A stretch of DNA of 29,576 nucleotides, taken from NCBI GenBank assembly GCA_003483675.1, contig DMYK01000626.1:1-29576 (forward strand), given 5' to 3'. This document shows, one piece after another, positions 1 through 7,629 of this stretch (positions are counted from its first letter, which is position 1; each line of letters starts with the position of its first letter). The DNA comes from Microcoleaceae cyanobacterium UBA11344. Its GTDB lineage: Bacteria; Cyanobacteriota; Cyanobacteriia; Cyanobacteriales; Microcoleaceae. The position numbers and the translations under genes are program-made. The notes under the pieces were generated by a model. The model made no database searches. It had not been told where the DNA came from and saw nothing but the letters and a program-made list of their open reading frames with translations.

Positions 1-165
1 CTTCAGGCCGAGGAGTGTCAAAGTAAAGCCGTCCTACAAGGACGGGGTTTCAAACCCAAGTTTTCGATGAGAGCTACACCAACCGAAGGCTTGAGGGAAT
101 ACTGAAGTATCCCGTGTCGTTTTTCCTCCCGTGGTTCAAGCCACAGGGTTTCCAAACTCCCGTGA
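1..165. mobile_element. Degenerate IS200/IS605-like terminal region (hairpin-rich)
   Basis: This stretch holds no convincing gene. It has two hairpins. CCGTCC (29-34) pairs with GGACGG (40-45) across a 5-base loop. CCCGTGG (128-134) pairs with CCAC-A-GGG (141-148) across TTCAAG, with one bulged A. A short GGGTTT-c-AAACCC palindrome lies at 45-57. Subterminal hairpins with CCGTCC/GGACGG arms and CCCGTGG-type stems are typical of IS200/IS605 ends and of the guide-RNA region next to tnpB. I infer a decayed end of such an element. No TnpA or TnpB reading frame is visible in the window, so this could also be an unrelated structured repeat. Confidence 0.35.
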
Positions 166-480
166 GATTTCTATGAGTCTGAAAAACTTCTGCCTGATGC
201 GATCGCCGACACAGTGATTGCCGATCGAGTGTATGATACTGATCAACGGGCGATTAATCTGCTTCATGTACAAGGCAAGATAGTAGTAATTCTGCCTAAG
301 CGCAAGCGATGTAACCCTCGTGCTTACGATCGGGACTTCTACAAGGCTCGTCAACGGAATCGAAAACTGATGGGCCCAACTGAAGCAGTATCGGGCGATC
401 GCGATACATTTGTCTAGGGTGTAACCAACTTTCTCGGTGCGATGTACCTTGGTGCTTCCGCTGTCTGGCTGAATTGTTGA
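166..480 (+). pseudogene. IS5-family transposase, C-terminal fragment (frameshifted)
   Basis: The C-terminal third of a DDE transposase of the IS5 type. Reading from 166 gives ...IADRVYDTDQRAINLL..., then LPKRKR and YDRDFYKAR, the usual run-up to the catalytic Glu of IS5 enzymes. At about 350 the frame is lost. The catalytic segment is found in the next frame as IEN, followed by a TGA and LKQYRAIA. The first frame resumes after a TAG (415-417) as FLGAMYLGASAVWLN and stops at 478-480. A frameshift plus stops in the catalytic region means no active enzyme. The N-terminal two thirds and the first two catalytic Asp are absent. It is a dead insertion-sequence remnant just upstream of the polysaccharide genes. 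Confidence 0.75.
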
Positions 481-561
481 CGCACTCTAGTAAGGGTGAA
501 AGAAGAAGTATTTGCAAAACGGCATCGTCGGTGTCGAATGCTAGAAGATAGAGAGAGTAGT

Positions 562-1656
562 ATGAGAATTGCACTAGTCCATGATTACCTAACATAACCC
601 GGTGGGGCAGAGCGTGTATTTGAATTGCTCTGCAAACGCTATCCCAATGCTGATATTTTCACGTCTCTGTACGAACCTAAACGAACTATTGATCTAGGTG
701 AACGTGAAGTTCGCACAACTGTACTTCAGAATGTTCCAGGGGCAAGTAAGAATTTTAGGCTAATGGCTCCATTTTATTTTTCAGCCTTTCGAGCCTTGGA
801 TCTAAAAGACTACGATCTGATTATCAGCAGTACCACGAGCTTTGCTAAAGCTGTGCGAAAAAGACCAGGAGCAAAACATATTTGTTTCTGTCACAATGTC
901 ACCCGTTTTTTGTGGGATACCACAACTTATCTTCGAGACTATGGTACCTATCGAAATCTTTCTGGTATGCTAGAACCGATTTTTCAGCAGATGAGAAAAG
1001 CCGATCTAGATTCATCTCAGGAGCCTGACTTTTACATTGCTAATTCCAGCACGGTTGCCAGTCGTATCCAGCAATTTTATGGAAAGCCATCAGTTGTTAT
1101 TAACTATCCCATTGACATCAACAGATTTATTTTCTCCAAAGATAAGGAGGACTTTTATTTGACCTCAGCTCGTCTTATTGGTTACAAACGCATTGATGTG
1201 ATTATTGAAGCATTCAATTGGCTGGGATTGCCATTATTGATAACGGGTGATGGCCCAGAGCGAGAGCGTCTTAAGTCTAGAGGTTTAAAAAATATTAAAT
1301 TTCTCGGTCATGTCAGCGATACAGAACGTAGTCAGTTGATGTCTAAATCTCGTGGTCTTATTGTTGCTGCCTTGGAAGATTATGGCTTAGTTCCAGTGGA
1401 AGCTAATGTTAGTGGAACGCCCGTAATTGCCTATGGCAAGGGTGGTGTATTAGATACTCAGATCCCAGGTGAGACTGGGGTCTTTTTCAATCTACAGACA
1501 CCTGAAGCGATTCACACAGCAGTAGTTGAGTCCAGTAAGATTGCATGGGATTACGAAAAAATTCGAGACCATGCGATCGGTAACTTTTCCGAAGAAGTTT
1601 TCTTTAAAAAAGTAGAGGGGGTGATTGAGGAAGTTTGTGGCCGTCATCAGCCATAA
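562..1656 (+). pseudogene. GT4 glycosyltransferase with in-frame nonsense at codon 12
   Basis: A GT4 (GT-B fold) glycosyltransferase of the type that adds sugars to a lipid-linked polysaccharide precursor in the cytoplasm. Translation from ATG 562 gives MRIALVHDYLT, then TAA (595-597), then PGGAERVFELL and an uninterrupted 350-residue protein to 1656. The expected motif is HDYLTQPGGAERV, so a CAA-to-TAA change explains the break. A TTG at 625 could restart translation, but the product would lack the first strand and the Gly-Gly loop that contacts the acceptor and nucleotide sugar. The C-terminal donor-site motif EDYGLVPVE (EX7E type) and GTPV are intact. Either a recent pseudogene, a sequencing error, or a readthrough gene. 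Family assignment is firm; sugar specificity is not known. Confidence 0.8.
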
Positions 1657-1695
1657 ATATAATTGGTTTAATAGGTTTATGACCGAGGCGTAGAA

Positions 1696-3927
1696 GTGAC
1701 TGAAAACCCTATCAACTCAATGGCTGAAACAGAAGCGGGCTATGGACAACTGTTTGCAGTTTTAATCCGCAGGCGCTTTTGGTTGCTAAGTGTTTTGTGT
1801 ATTGTATTGGCTGCTGCCGCTGCAAAAGCGTTGAAGGAGGAGCCTACCTATAAAAGCTCAATGCAGCTCCTGGTAGAGCCTAATTATCAAGGCAAAAAAG
1901 ACAGTAAAACAGATCATCAGTTTGCTGATTCTAATATTGTGATAGACAATGCTACTCAGCTTACTCTGATGCAAGGTTCTCAGCTCATCCAAAGGGCGGT
2001 GGAATTGCTTCGCCCTGAGTACCCAGAGATTGGTGTAGAGGAGATTAAAAAATCCTTAGTCGTTGCTCAAGTGGCGGATGAGAAGGCAAAAACCGAGACT
2101 AAGATTTTTGAAGTAACTTACACGGCTAATAATCCGACTCAAACCCAAAAAGTGCTACAAATAATGCAACGGGTTTATCTGGATTACAACCGAGAACAGC
2201 AGAGACTACGTTTAACTAAAGGTCTGACCTTCATTGATGAACAATTACCCAAGGTTCGTAAGAACGTTGCTCAAGTTGAGGCGGCCTTAGAAGAGTTTCG
2301 CAAAAATCAAAATCTAATTGAGCCGGAAGCACAAGCAAAAGCTCTGACTGAGGCAATTAACAACATTCAGCAGGAGCGACGGACAAACCAGGCGAATAGA
2401 AAGGATCTTCGGGCTCAATACGATTCTTTGCAGCAGCAACTTGCTAGTTCTCCGCAGGAAGCGCTCGTTGCGGCACGGCTAAGTCAGTCTTCTCGTTATC
2501 AAGCCTTACTCAACGAAATCCAAAAGACAGATTTAGCGATCGCCCAACAACGGATACGCTTCACTGACAACAACCCAGTTATTCAAAAGCTACTCTCGGA
2601 GCGCAACAAGCAACTAAGTCTCTTGCAAGCAGAAGGGCAACGTGCTACACCAGAAGGTTCTGCTCAACTCCCGGGTACGGGAGAAAGCTTTTTGAAAGAA
2701 AGGCAACTCGGCGCAACTGACTTAACTATCGCTACTAAGCTTCTGGAGATTCAGCCAAACTTAAAAGGCCTAACTGCACGCGACGAAGCACTGGCAAAAA
2801 AAGAGCAGCAGCTTCGTGTAGAACTCGATCGGTTTCCTAATCTATTAGCTAAATACACTCGTCTACAAACAGACCTACAACTCAAGCGTGAAACATTTCA
2901 ACAGTTAGAGAAAGCACGGCAGGAATTAAGCCTGGAAATTGCCAGAGGTGGATTTGATTGGCAAGTTGTTGAAGTACCACAACCCGGTACAGGGAGTGTT
3001 TCCAAAAAACAACAGAACATTATGCTGGGTGTCGTGGTTGGGTTGTTCTTGGGTGTGGCTGTGGCTTTTGCTCGCGATATGTTGGATGATTCTGTTCATA
3101 GCTCCGATCAGTTAAAAAAACTGGTTGCCCTGCCTCTACTAGGAATGACTCCACAGCTACCGCAGGTCAAGAACAAACTAATCATTAAGCTACCTTTCGG
3201 CAAGCGACAAGCCTCTGCCGCTTGGGCAACCGAACCAATCATCAAGCTACCTTTTGGCAAGCCAGAAGATATGATGCCTTGTACGATTGAAGTAATTCAT
3301 AGTCCACCTGCTTGGGAATCCTTTGACCTAATTTATAAGAACATTCAACTTCAAAATTCTGGTTCGACTTTCAGTCCTTTAATCATTACTTCGGCATTGG
3401 ATGGTGAGGGAAAATCAACGATCGCATTAGGTTTGGCAATTAGTGCTGCGCGTCTGCATCAACGGGTACTGCTAATTGATGCTGATTTCCGTCAGCCTAT
3501 GCTGCATAAACAGCTCAATCTTCCTAATGAGCACGGGCTTTCTACTCTGCTGGAAAGTAACGCTACAGTCCCAATACGCAGTCATATTTCATCATCCGAC
3601 CTATATATTGATATTTTGACTTCTGGGTCAATACCCGAAGATCCAGTAAATCTGTTAAGTTCTCCCCAAATGCAGAGATTAATGGCTGGGTTTGAGCAGA
3701 ATTATGACTTAGTTCTGCTGAATGCACCTCCCGTTTTAGGAATGGTAGATGCTCTGCTGATTGCATCCTGTTGCCGGGGGGTAGTGTTGGTGGCACGCAT
3801 TGACCTGGTAACAAAAACCGCACTCACTGAGACTACCGCCATGCTGAACAAATTAAATACGATCGGGCTGATCGCGAATGGGGGTAGTAGTCTCAAAAAG
3901 GGCAACATACCCAATGTGAAGTCATAG
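1696..3927 (+). CDS. Wzc/GumC-like polysaccharide chain-length and BY-kinase-type protein
   Basis: A 743-residue inner-membrane protein of the Wzz/Wzc class that controls chain length and export of polysaccharide. An N-terminal Wzz domain starts with a transmembrane helix at about residues 25-45. A long coiled-coil periplasmic region (about 190-420) follows, then a second helix at about 440-460, then a cytoplasmic P-loop domain. Walker A is DGEGKST (569-575, Lys573) and Walker A' is LLIDADFRQP (Asp595, Asp597). Two departures from active tyrosine kinases are visible: the Walker B position reads LLNAPP, with Asn676 where Asp is usual, and the C-terminus (SSLKKGNIPNVKS) has no tyrosine cluster. 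The octapeptide IIKLPFGK occurs twice in the linker. The GTG start has an alternative ATG at 1720. It is probably a structural or regulatory ATPase rather than an autokinase. Confidence 0.88.
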   Translation: MTENPINSMAETEAGYGQLFAVLIRRRFWLLSVLCIVLAAAAAKALKEEPTYKSSMQLLVEPNYQGKKDSKTDHQFADSNIVIDNATQLTLMQGSQLIQRAVELLRPEYPEIGVEEIKKSLVVAQVADEKAKTETKIFEVTYTANNPTQTQKVLQIMQRVYLDYNREQQRLRLTKGLTFIDEQLPKVRKNVAQVEAALEEFRKNQNLIEPEAQAKALTEAINNIQQERRTNQANRKDLRAQYDSLQQQLASSPQEALVAARLSQSSRYQALLNEIQKTDLAIAQQRIRFTDNNPVIQKLLSERNKQLSLLQAEGQRATPEGSAQLPGTGESFLKERQLGATDLTIATKLLEIQPNLKGLTARDEALAKKEQQLRVELDRFPNLLAKYTRLQTDLQLKRETFQQLEKARQELSLEIARGGFDWQVVEVPQPGTGSVSKKQQNIMLGVVVGLFLGVAVAFARDMLDDSVHSSDQLKKLVALPLLGMTPQLPQVKNKLIIKLPFGKRQASAAWATEPIIKLPFGKPEDMMPCTIEVIHSPPAWESFDLIYKNIQLQNSGSTFSPLIITSALDGEGKSTIALGLAISAARLHQRVLLIDADFRQPMLHKQLNLPNEHGLSTLLESNATVPIRSHISSSDLYIDILTSGSIPEDPVNLLSSPQMQRLMAGFEQNYDLVLLNAPPVLGMVDALLIASCCRGVVLVARIDLVTKTALTETTAMLNKLNTIGLIANGGSSLKKGNIPNVKS
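3181..3261 (+). repeat. Imperfect 24-bp direct duplication inside the Wzc-like gene
   Basis: Bases 3181-3204 and 3238-3261 are the same 24-bp sequence with two mismatches, 57 bp apart and in frame. Each copy encodes IIKLPFGK. The segment lies in the linker between the second membrane helix and the P-loop domain, so it lengthens that linker by 19 residues. Confidence 0.85.
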
Positions 3928-3998
3928 AAACGTTTCGTTGATCTGACGATCGACTGCTCGATGGAGCGATCGACATCAGTTATTCACGTCCCTTTAAT

Positions 3999-4152
3999 AC
4001 CCACATTCCGCACCCTTAGCTGCCACATACTCTAACTGTAGTGGAGTTGACGTTTAGGTTGGCTATGTTTAGTACCTTGAGTATTTTGACTTACCCTAGA
4101 TCTGTACGAAGTCATGGTTGTGAAACGCTATATAGTGGGTGCGGAATGTGGG
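3999..4152. mobile_element. MITE-like element, 154 bp, with perfect 16-17 bp terminal inverted repeats
   Basis: The 431-base gap between the Wzc-like gene and the hepC-like gene contains acccacattccgcaccc at 3999-4015 and its exact reverse complement gggtgcggaatgtgggt at 4137-4153. The pentamer TTAAT stands immediately outside both ends (3994-3998 and 4153-4157) and looks like a target-site duplication; the last T of the right repeat is shared with it. The interior (about 120 bp) has no open frame of note. This is the structure of a non-autonomous miniature transposable element. The parent family is not identifiable here, though short TA-rich targets are used by several IS families of cyanobacteria. 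Confidence 0.7.
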
Positions 4153-4222
4153 TTAATATATAGATTGTATATTTTGTCAAGAGTGTACAAATCCTAGATT
4201 TCAAAAAAAAGATGACGAAGTA

Positions 4223-4250
4223 TTGACTTGCTCTTAAAGTGTGTTATAGC
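4223..4250 (+). promoter_or_regulatory. Possible sigma-70-type promoter upstream of the hepC-like gene
   Basis: TTGACT (4223-4228) is followed after 16 bases by TATAGC (4245-4250), a fair match to -35 and -10 boxes, about 110 bases before the ATG at 4359. A 10-base palindrome, CCCTATAGGG (4277-4286), lies between the -10 box and the gene and could be an operator. The rest of the gap shows no other structure I can support. Confidence 0.35.
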
Positions 4251-4358
4251 AGAAAAATGAATCTACTGAAGCAATCCCCTATAGGGAGATTTTCATTTCA
4301 GGGTGATTTTAATCTACAAAAAATAATTATTCAGATTCGGGCACGGTAATAAGAACCG

Positions 4359-5042
4359 ATGGCAAAATCAAAACTCTCAACTTTAAAGATCTATTCTTCT
4401 GTAGAGCAACAGCATTCAAACAACTATTTACCTCACTGCATTCTAAAATGGCGACAGGGAATGTTATTCGTCAGCCTGGGATCGCAGAGCGAACAGCCCT
4501 ATATTTTGGCGTTTGAGACTGAGCAACAGCTAGTAGAATGCTTGAAACAATCTCCGGTACGGCTGGTTCGCCTCCATCCCACCCCAGGTGAGGCAACGCT
4601 GAAGCTCTGGGCAGATGCCTGCGAGCAAGCGAACAAACCCGTGTTTCTATGGGGGACTCTTCAAAAAAAATTTCAAAAGCAAAGCCAGCTTAGTCTCCAG
4701 CCCAAGCAATGGATGGACTCAATTGCCGCCTTTCTTTTGCTACTATTACTTAGCCCGATTATCCTGGCGACAGCTATATTGATCTACTTCTATTCACCTG
4801 CTCCGATTTTCCATAGGCAATGGTATATTGGCACAAGAGGCAAGTTCTTCCGGCTTCTCAAGTTTCGCACGACAGTAGCTAATAATGATTCTCCTACTAC
4901 ACCTTTAATTCGTTGGATGTGTAAGTACAAAGTTGATAAATTACCACAGTTATTGAATGTGCTTCGGGGTGACATTAGCTTAAAGGATTCATTCCGTCCT
5001 TTGACTATATCTGAGGCAGTACGACTCAGCTCGGAAGGTTAA
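4359..5042 (+). CDS. hepC: HepC-like sugar transferase, short C-terminus
   Basis: A 227-residue protein resembling HepC, a cyanobacterial sugar-phosphate transferase-like protein needed for heterocyst envelope polysaccharide. Residues 1-120 form a soluble domain (WRQGMLFVSL, then PYILAFETEQQLVECL). A hydrophobic membrane segment follows (about 127-147, AAFLLLLLLSPIILATAIL), then the bacterial sugar transferase core with FHRQWYIGTRGKFFRLLKFRTT and DKLPQLLNVLRGDISL. The usual VGPRP is replaced by KDSFRP. The acidic Asp-Glu pair expected between KFR and LPQL is not evident. The protein stops at SSEG, without the roughly 50-residue tail that normally contains a WxVE-type motif. It may be a truncated or degenerate family member. 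The neighbouring hepA-like gene supports the assignment. Confidence in the family is good, in activity low. Confidence 0.65.
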   Translation: MAKSKLSTLKIYSSVEQQHSNNYLPHCILKWRQGMLFVSLGSQSEQPYILAFETEQQLVECLKQSPVRLVRLHPTPGEATLKLWADACEQANKPVFLWGTLQKKFQKQSQLSLQPKQWMDSIAAFLLLLLLSPIILATAILIYFYSPAPIFHRQWYIGTRGKFFRLLKFRTTVANNDSPTTPLIRWMCKYKVDKLPQLLNVLRGDISLKDSFRPLTISEAVRLSSEG

Positions 5043-5135
5043 CAACAGGTAAGTAAATTTATCTCCAAATTAAACTGGCAACAATCGAACTGAAATTGTC
5101 TTGTCTAAGTAAGCAATTTGATAACTGACAATCCT

Positions 5136-6062
5136 ATGGCTAATAACATTCTAATCACGGGTGTAGCGGGTTTTATTGGACGATACGTCGCACGGTATTT
5201 CTTGGAATTAGGCTGGTCAGTAATTGGGATAGACAGTTCTGCGTCTGAAAATGCACCGCTGGCGAGTCTGGCAGCTTACTATACACTCCGGTTGCCCGAT
5301 TCAAAGTTGAATGAGATTCTGCAAAAGCACCAACCGGATGTGTTTATTCACTGTGCGGGTCGAGCTGCGGTAAGCTGATCGATGTCGGAACCAACTCCTG
5401 ACTTTTATGCAAATACAGTTGTCACCTATGAAGTCTTAAATGCCCTCCGATTAAATGCGCCGCATTGTCGATTTATTTACCTCTCCAGTGCGGCGGTTTA
5501 TGGAAACCCAGAGTCCCTGCCCATCAGCGAAACTCAAACCCCTGGACCAGTATCGCCCTACGGCTTCCACAAGTTGCAATCTGAAGTTCTCTGTCGAGAA
5601 TTTACACAGGTATATGGCTTGGCAACGGCAAGTGTAAGAATTTTTTCAGCTTATGGCCCTGGCCTGCGTCGTCAGGTGTTGTGGGATATTTGCCAAAAAG
5701 TAATTACACAAAAGACTTTGATTCTACAAGGTACAGGTCAAGAAAGTCGTGACTTTATTCATGCCCTAGATATTGCTAAGGCATTTAGGGTTATTGCCTG
5801 TGATGCACCAATGCAAGGTGAAGTCTATAACTTGGCTAGCGGGCAAGAGGTCACTGTTAGGAAACTTGCGACCTTAGTTTTAAGCAGTTTAGAGTCTAAT
5901 TGCACGCCTCAATTTGATGGCGTAGTTCCCTCTGGGACGCCGTTGAACTGGCAGGCAGATGTCTCTAAGTTGAAGGCATTGGGATTCACGACTTCTGTTC
6001 CTTTAGTGCGAGGAGTAAATACTTTTGCAAATTGGTGTCTGGCGGAGTTAGTGGGTGTATGA
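5136..6062 (+). pseudogene. NAD-dependent epimerase/dehydratase with in-frame TGA
   Basis: An extended short-chain dehydrogenase (GalE/RfbB type) of about 308 residues that would convert a nucleotide sugar for the polysaccharide. The NAD-binding motif GVAGFIG is near residue 8. Ser-Ser-Ala in YLSSAAVYG and the catalytic pair YGFHK are present, as is the later RDFIHALDIA segment. The frame is broken once, by TGA at 5376-5378: AGRAAVS-stop-SMSEPTPDFYANT. The same frame continues to 6062, so a single Leu-type codon appears to have changed. The start at ATG 5136 (MANNILITG) fits the family better than the in-frame TTG at 5118. Without readthrough only 80 residues would be made; reinitiation at ATG 5391 would lose the NAD site. 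Confidence 0.82.
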
Positions 6063-6117
6063 CAGAGATTGCTTTTTTTCATAAAATAGTCAGTACCGAG
6101 TGAGAAAAGTTGAACGA

Positions 6118-6216
6118 ATGCATTTACTAGCTGACATCTCTAAACTCAAAGCCTTTATCAACTGGGAGCCGGAGATTAGTCTCAGCGAAGGAATTAAAAC
6201 TTTACTGAAAACATAA
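6118..6216 (+). pseudogene. C-terminal remnant of a second epimerase
   Basis: A 32-codon open stretch reads MHLLADISKLKAFINWEP and ends in SEGIKTLLKT. This matches the closing segment of NAD-dependent epimerases. The intact neighbour has the equivalent ADVSKLKALGFTTSVPL near its end. It is probably what is left of a duplicated or replaced epimerase gene, not an independent small protein. It lies between the epimerase and the following glycosyltransferase. Confidence 0.55.
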
Positions 6217-6285
6217 TCTGATTCAGTGTAAATTGGGGTGCATATCTAATTCAACTGGAAATAAGATGCGATTGAGGTAAACCAA

Positions 6286-7521
6286 GTGAGCCAAGCAAAG
6301 AAAAAGATTCTATTCCACCTGCCAATCCCAATTGATTCTGGCAGTTACAACGGAACTCAGGGTAGGATTTTGGGGGTTATGAAATATTTTAGCGATCGCA
6401 AAGACTTTTTTGAAGTAGATGCTGTAAGCGGCAACAAATTTGGAATTGTTGAGTGGGGTGCGGCACAAAAACAAGAAATTTTAAAGTGTGTGGATAATAT
6501 ATTTGTCTATGAAGGCGATCGCAATCTAGTTGATTTTTTATACACTCGCCTTCAAAGCTTATATTATCAAAAAATATTACAGCAACAATTACCGGTCGAT
6601 TCTGATTACTTTGCTCCCCCGGGTTATGTTAGATATATGCGACAATTAATCTCTCAGAAAAATTACGATTTTATCTGGATAAATAATCTAGATTACGCTC
6701 ATTTAGCAGCAGAGAAAACAAGTGAAGCTACTAGAATAATCGATATGCACGATATCACGTCTAGGTTTCGTCTAGTTAGGAAAAATATACCGGGATTTGA
6801 AAAATTAAAATTTGACTATGAATCTAATTTCAAACGAGAGGTGAAACTGATCGATAAATTTGATACTGTAATTATTGATGCTCAAAATGAGAGAGAAATT
6901 CTGAGTTCACACCTGCCAGCCACCAAGTTACGCTTAGTTCCCACTTTAATTGAAGGGTCGATCTCTGGGTCCAGTACAGTTCCTTATCAAAGCAGAGAGT
7001 TTAAGTACGATTTGCTGTTTGTTGGGGCGAATAATCAACCTAATAAAGATGGTCTAAATTTTTTCCTCAATTCAGTTTTTCCTGAGATTGTTCGCCATAA
7101 ACCTGATACTCGATTCGTCATTGCAGGCAAGATAGTCCGAGAAATTCAGATTGACGCCTCTTTCAAAGAAAATGTTGATTGCCTTGGATACGTGCCGGAT
7201 TTGGCGGATATTTACTTAAAATCGAGAGTGGCAATTTGTCCCTTAATAACTGGGGCTGGTACTAAATTTAAGCTTGTAGAAGCAATGGCTTATGCAATGC
7301 CGATCGTTGCTACTAAGATCTCCGCTTCCGCACTTAGCTTGATCGATGGAGTAAATGCCTTCGTCACAGACGATCCAATGGTATATGCTGAGAAAGTTAT
7401 CCGCTTACTCAATGAACCAGAATTAGCTCAGAAAATTTCCCAGGAGGTTGCTAAAACGTTTGAGAATGAACACTCAAGTTTATCTGTTTACTCAAAACTT
7501 GATGCAATACTTGGAATGTGA
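6286..7521 (+). CDS. GT4-type glycosyltransferase
   Basis: A 411-residue cytoplasmic GT-B glycosyltransferase. The N-terminal acceptor domain begins ILFHLPIPIDSGSYNGTQGR. The C-terminal donor domain starts near residue 240 (KYDLLFVGANNQPNKDGLNF) and carries GAGTKFKLVEAMAYAMPIVAT. That is the variant of the GT4 donor site in which the first Glu of EX7E is absent. The start is GTG 6286 with gaggtaa a few bases upstream as the ribosome-binding site. The gene reads without interruption, unlike the epimerase before it and the ABC exporter after it. It probably adds one sugar of the repeat unit; donor and acceptor cannot be deduced from sequence alone. Confidence 0.85.
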   Translation: MSQAKKKILFHLPIPIDSGSYNGTQGRILGVMKYFSDRKDFFEVDAVSGNKFGIVEWGAAQKQEILKCVDNIFVYEGDRNLVDFLYTRLQSLYYQKILQQQLPVDSDYFAPPGYVRYMRQLISQKNYDFIWINNLDYAHLAAEKTSEATRIIDMHDITSRFRLVRKNIPGFEKLKFDYESNFKREVKLIDKFDTVIIDAQNEREILSSHLPATKLRLVPTLIEGSISGSSTVPYQSREFKYDLLFVGANNQPNKDGLNFFLNSVFPEIVRHKPDTRFVIAGKIVREIQIDASFKENVDCLGYVPDLADIYLKSRVAICPLITGAGTKFKLVEAMAYAMPIVATKISASALSLIDGVNAFVTDDPMVYAEKVIRLLNEPELAQKISQEVAKTFENEHSSLSVYSKLDAILGM

Positions 7522-7629
7522 GCTTTTGATGGTGTCCAAAGTTTTCTCATGGTTTAAACAGGTAGCAAATGAATATAACCCAGTCTCTTAACCAGTCTAA
7601 TAGTTTATCCCTACTGCCTAAAAAAACTC

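Noticed and set aside
1..165. CRISPR-like or guide-RNA array
   Set aside because: There are only two unlike hairpins and no regularly spaced repeats; a degraded IS200/IS605-type end is a simpler reading.
296..595. Minus-strand open frame across the IS5 remnant
   Set aside because: The plus strand shows clear transposase homology across the same bases; the reverse frame has no motif.
4277..4286. CCCTATAGGG as a definite operator
   Set aside because: A 10-base palindrome can arise by chance and no known regulator site of this form is recognised; mentioned only as a possibility under the promoter.
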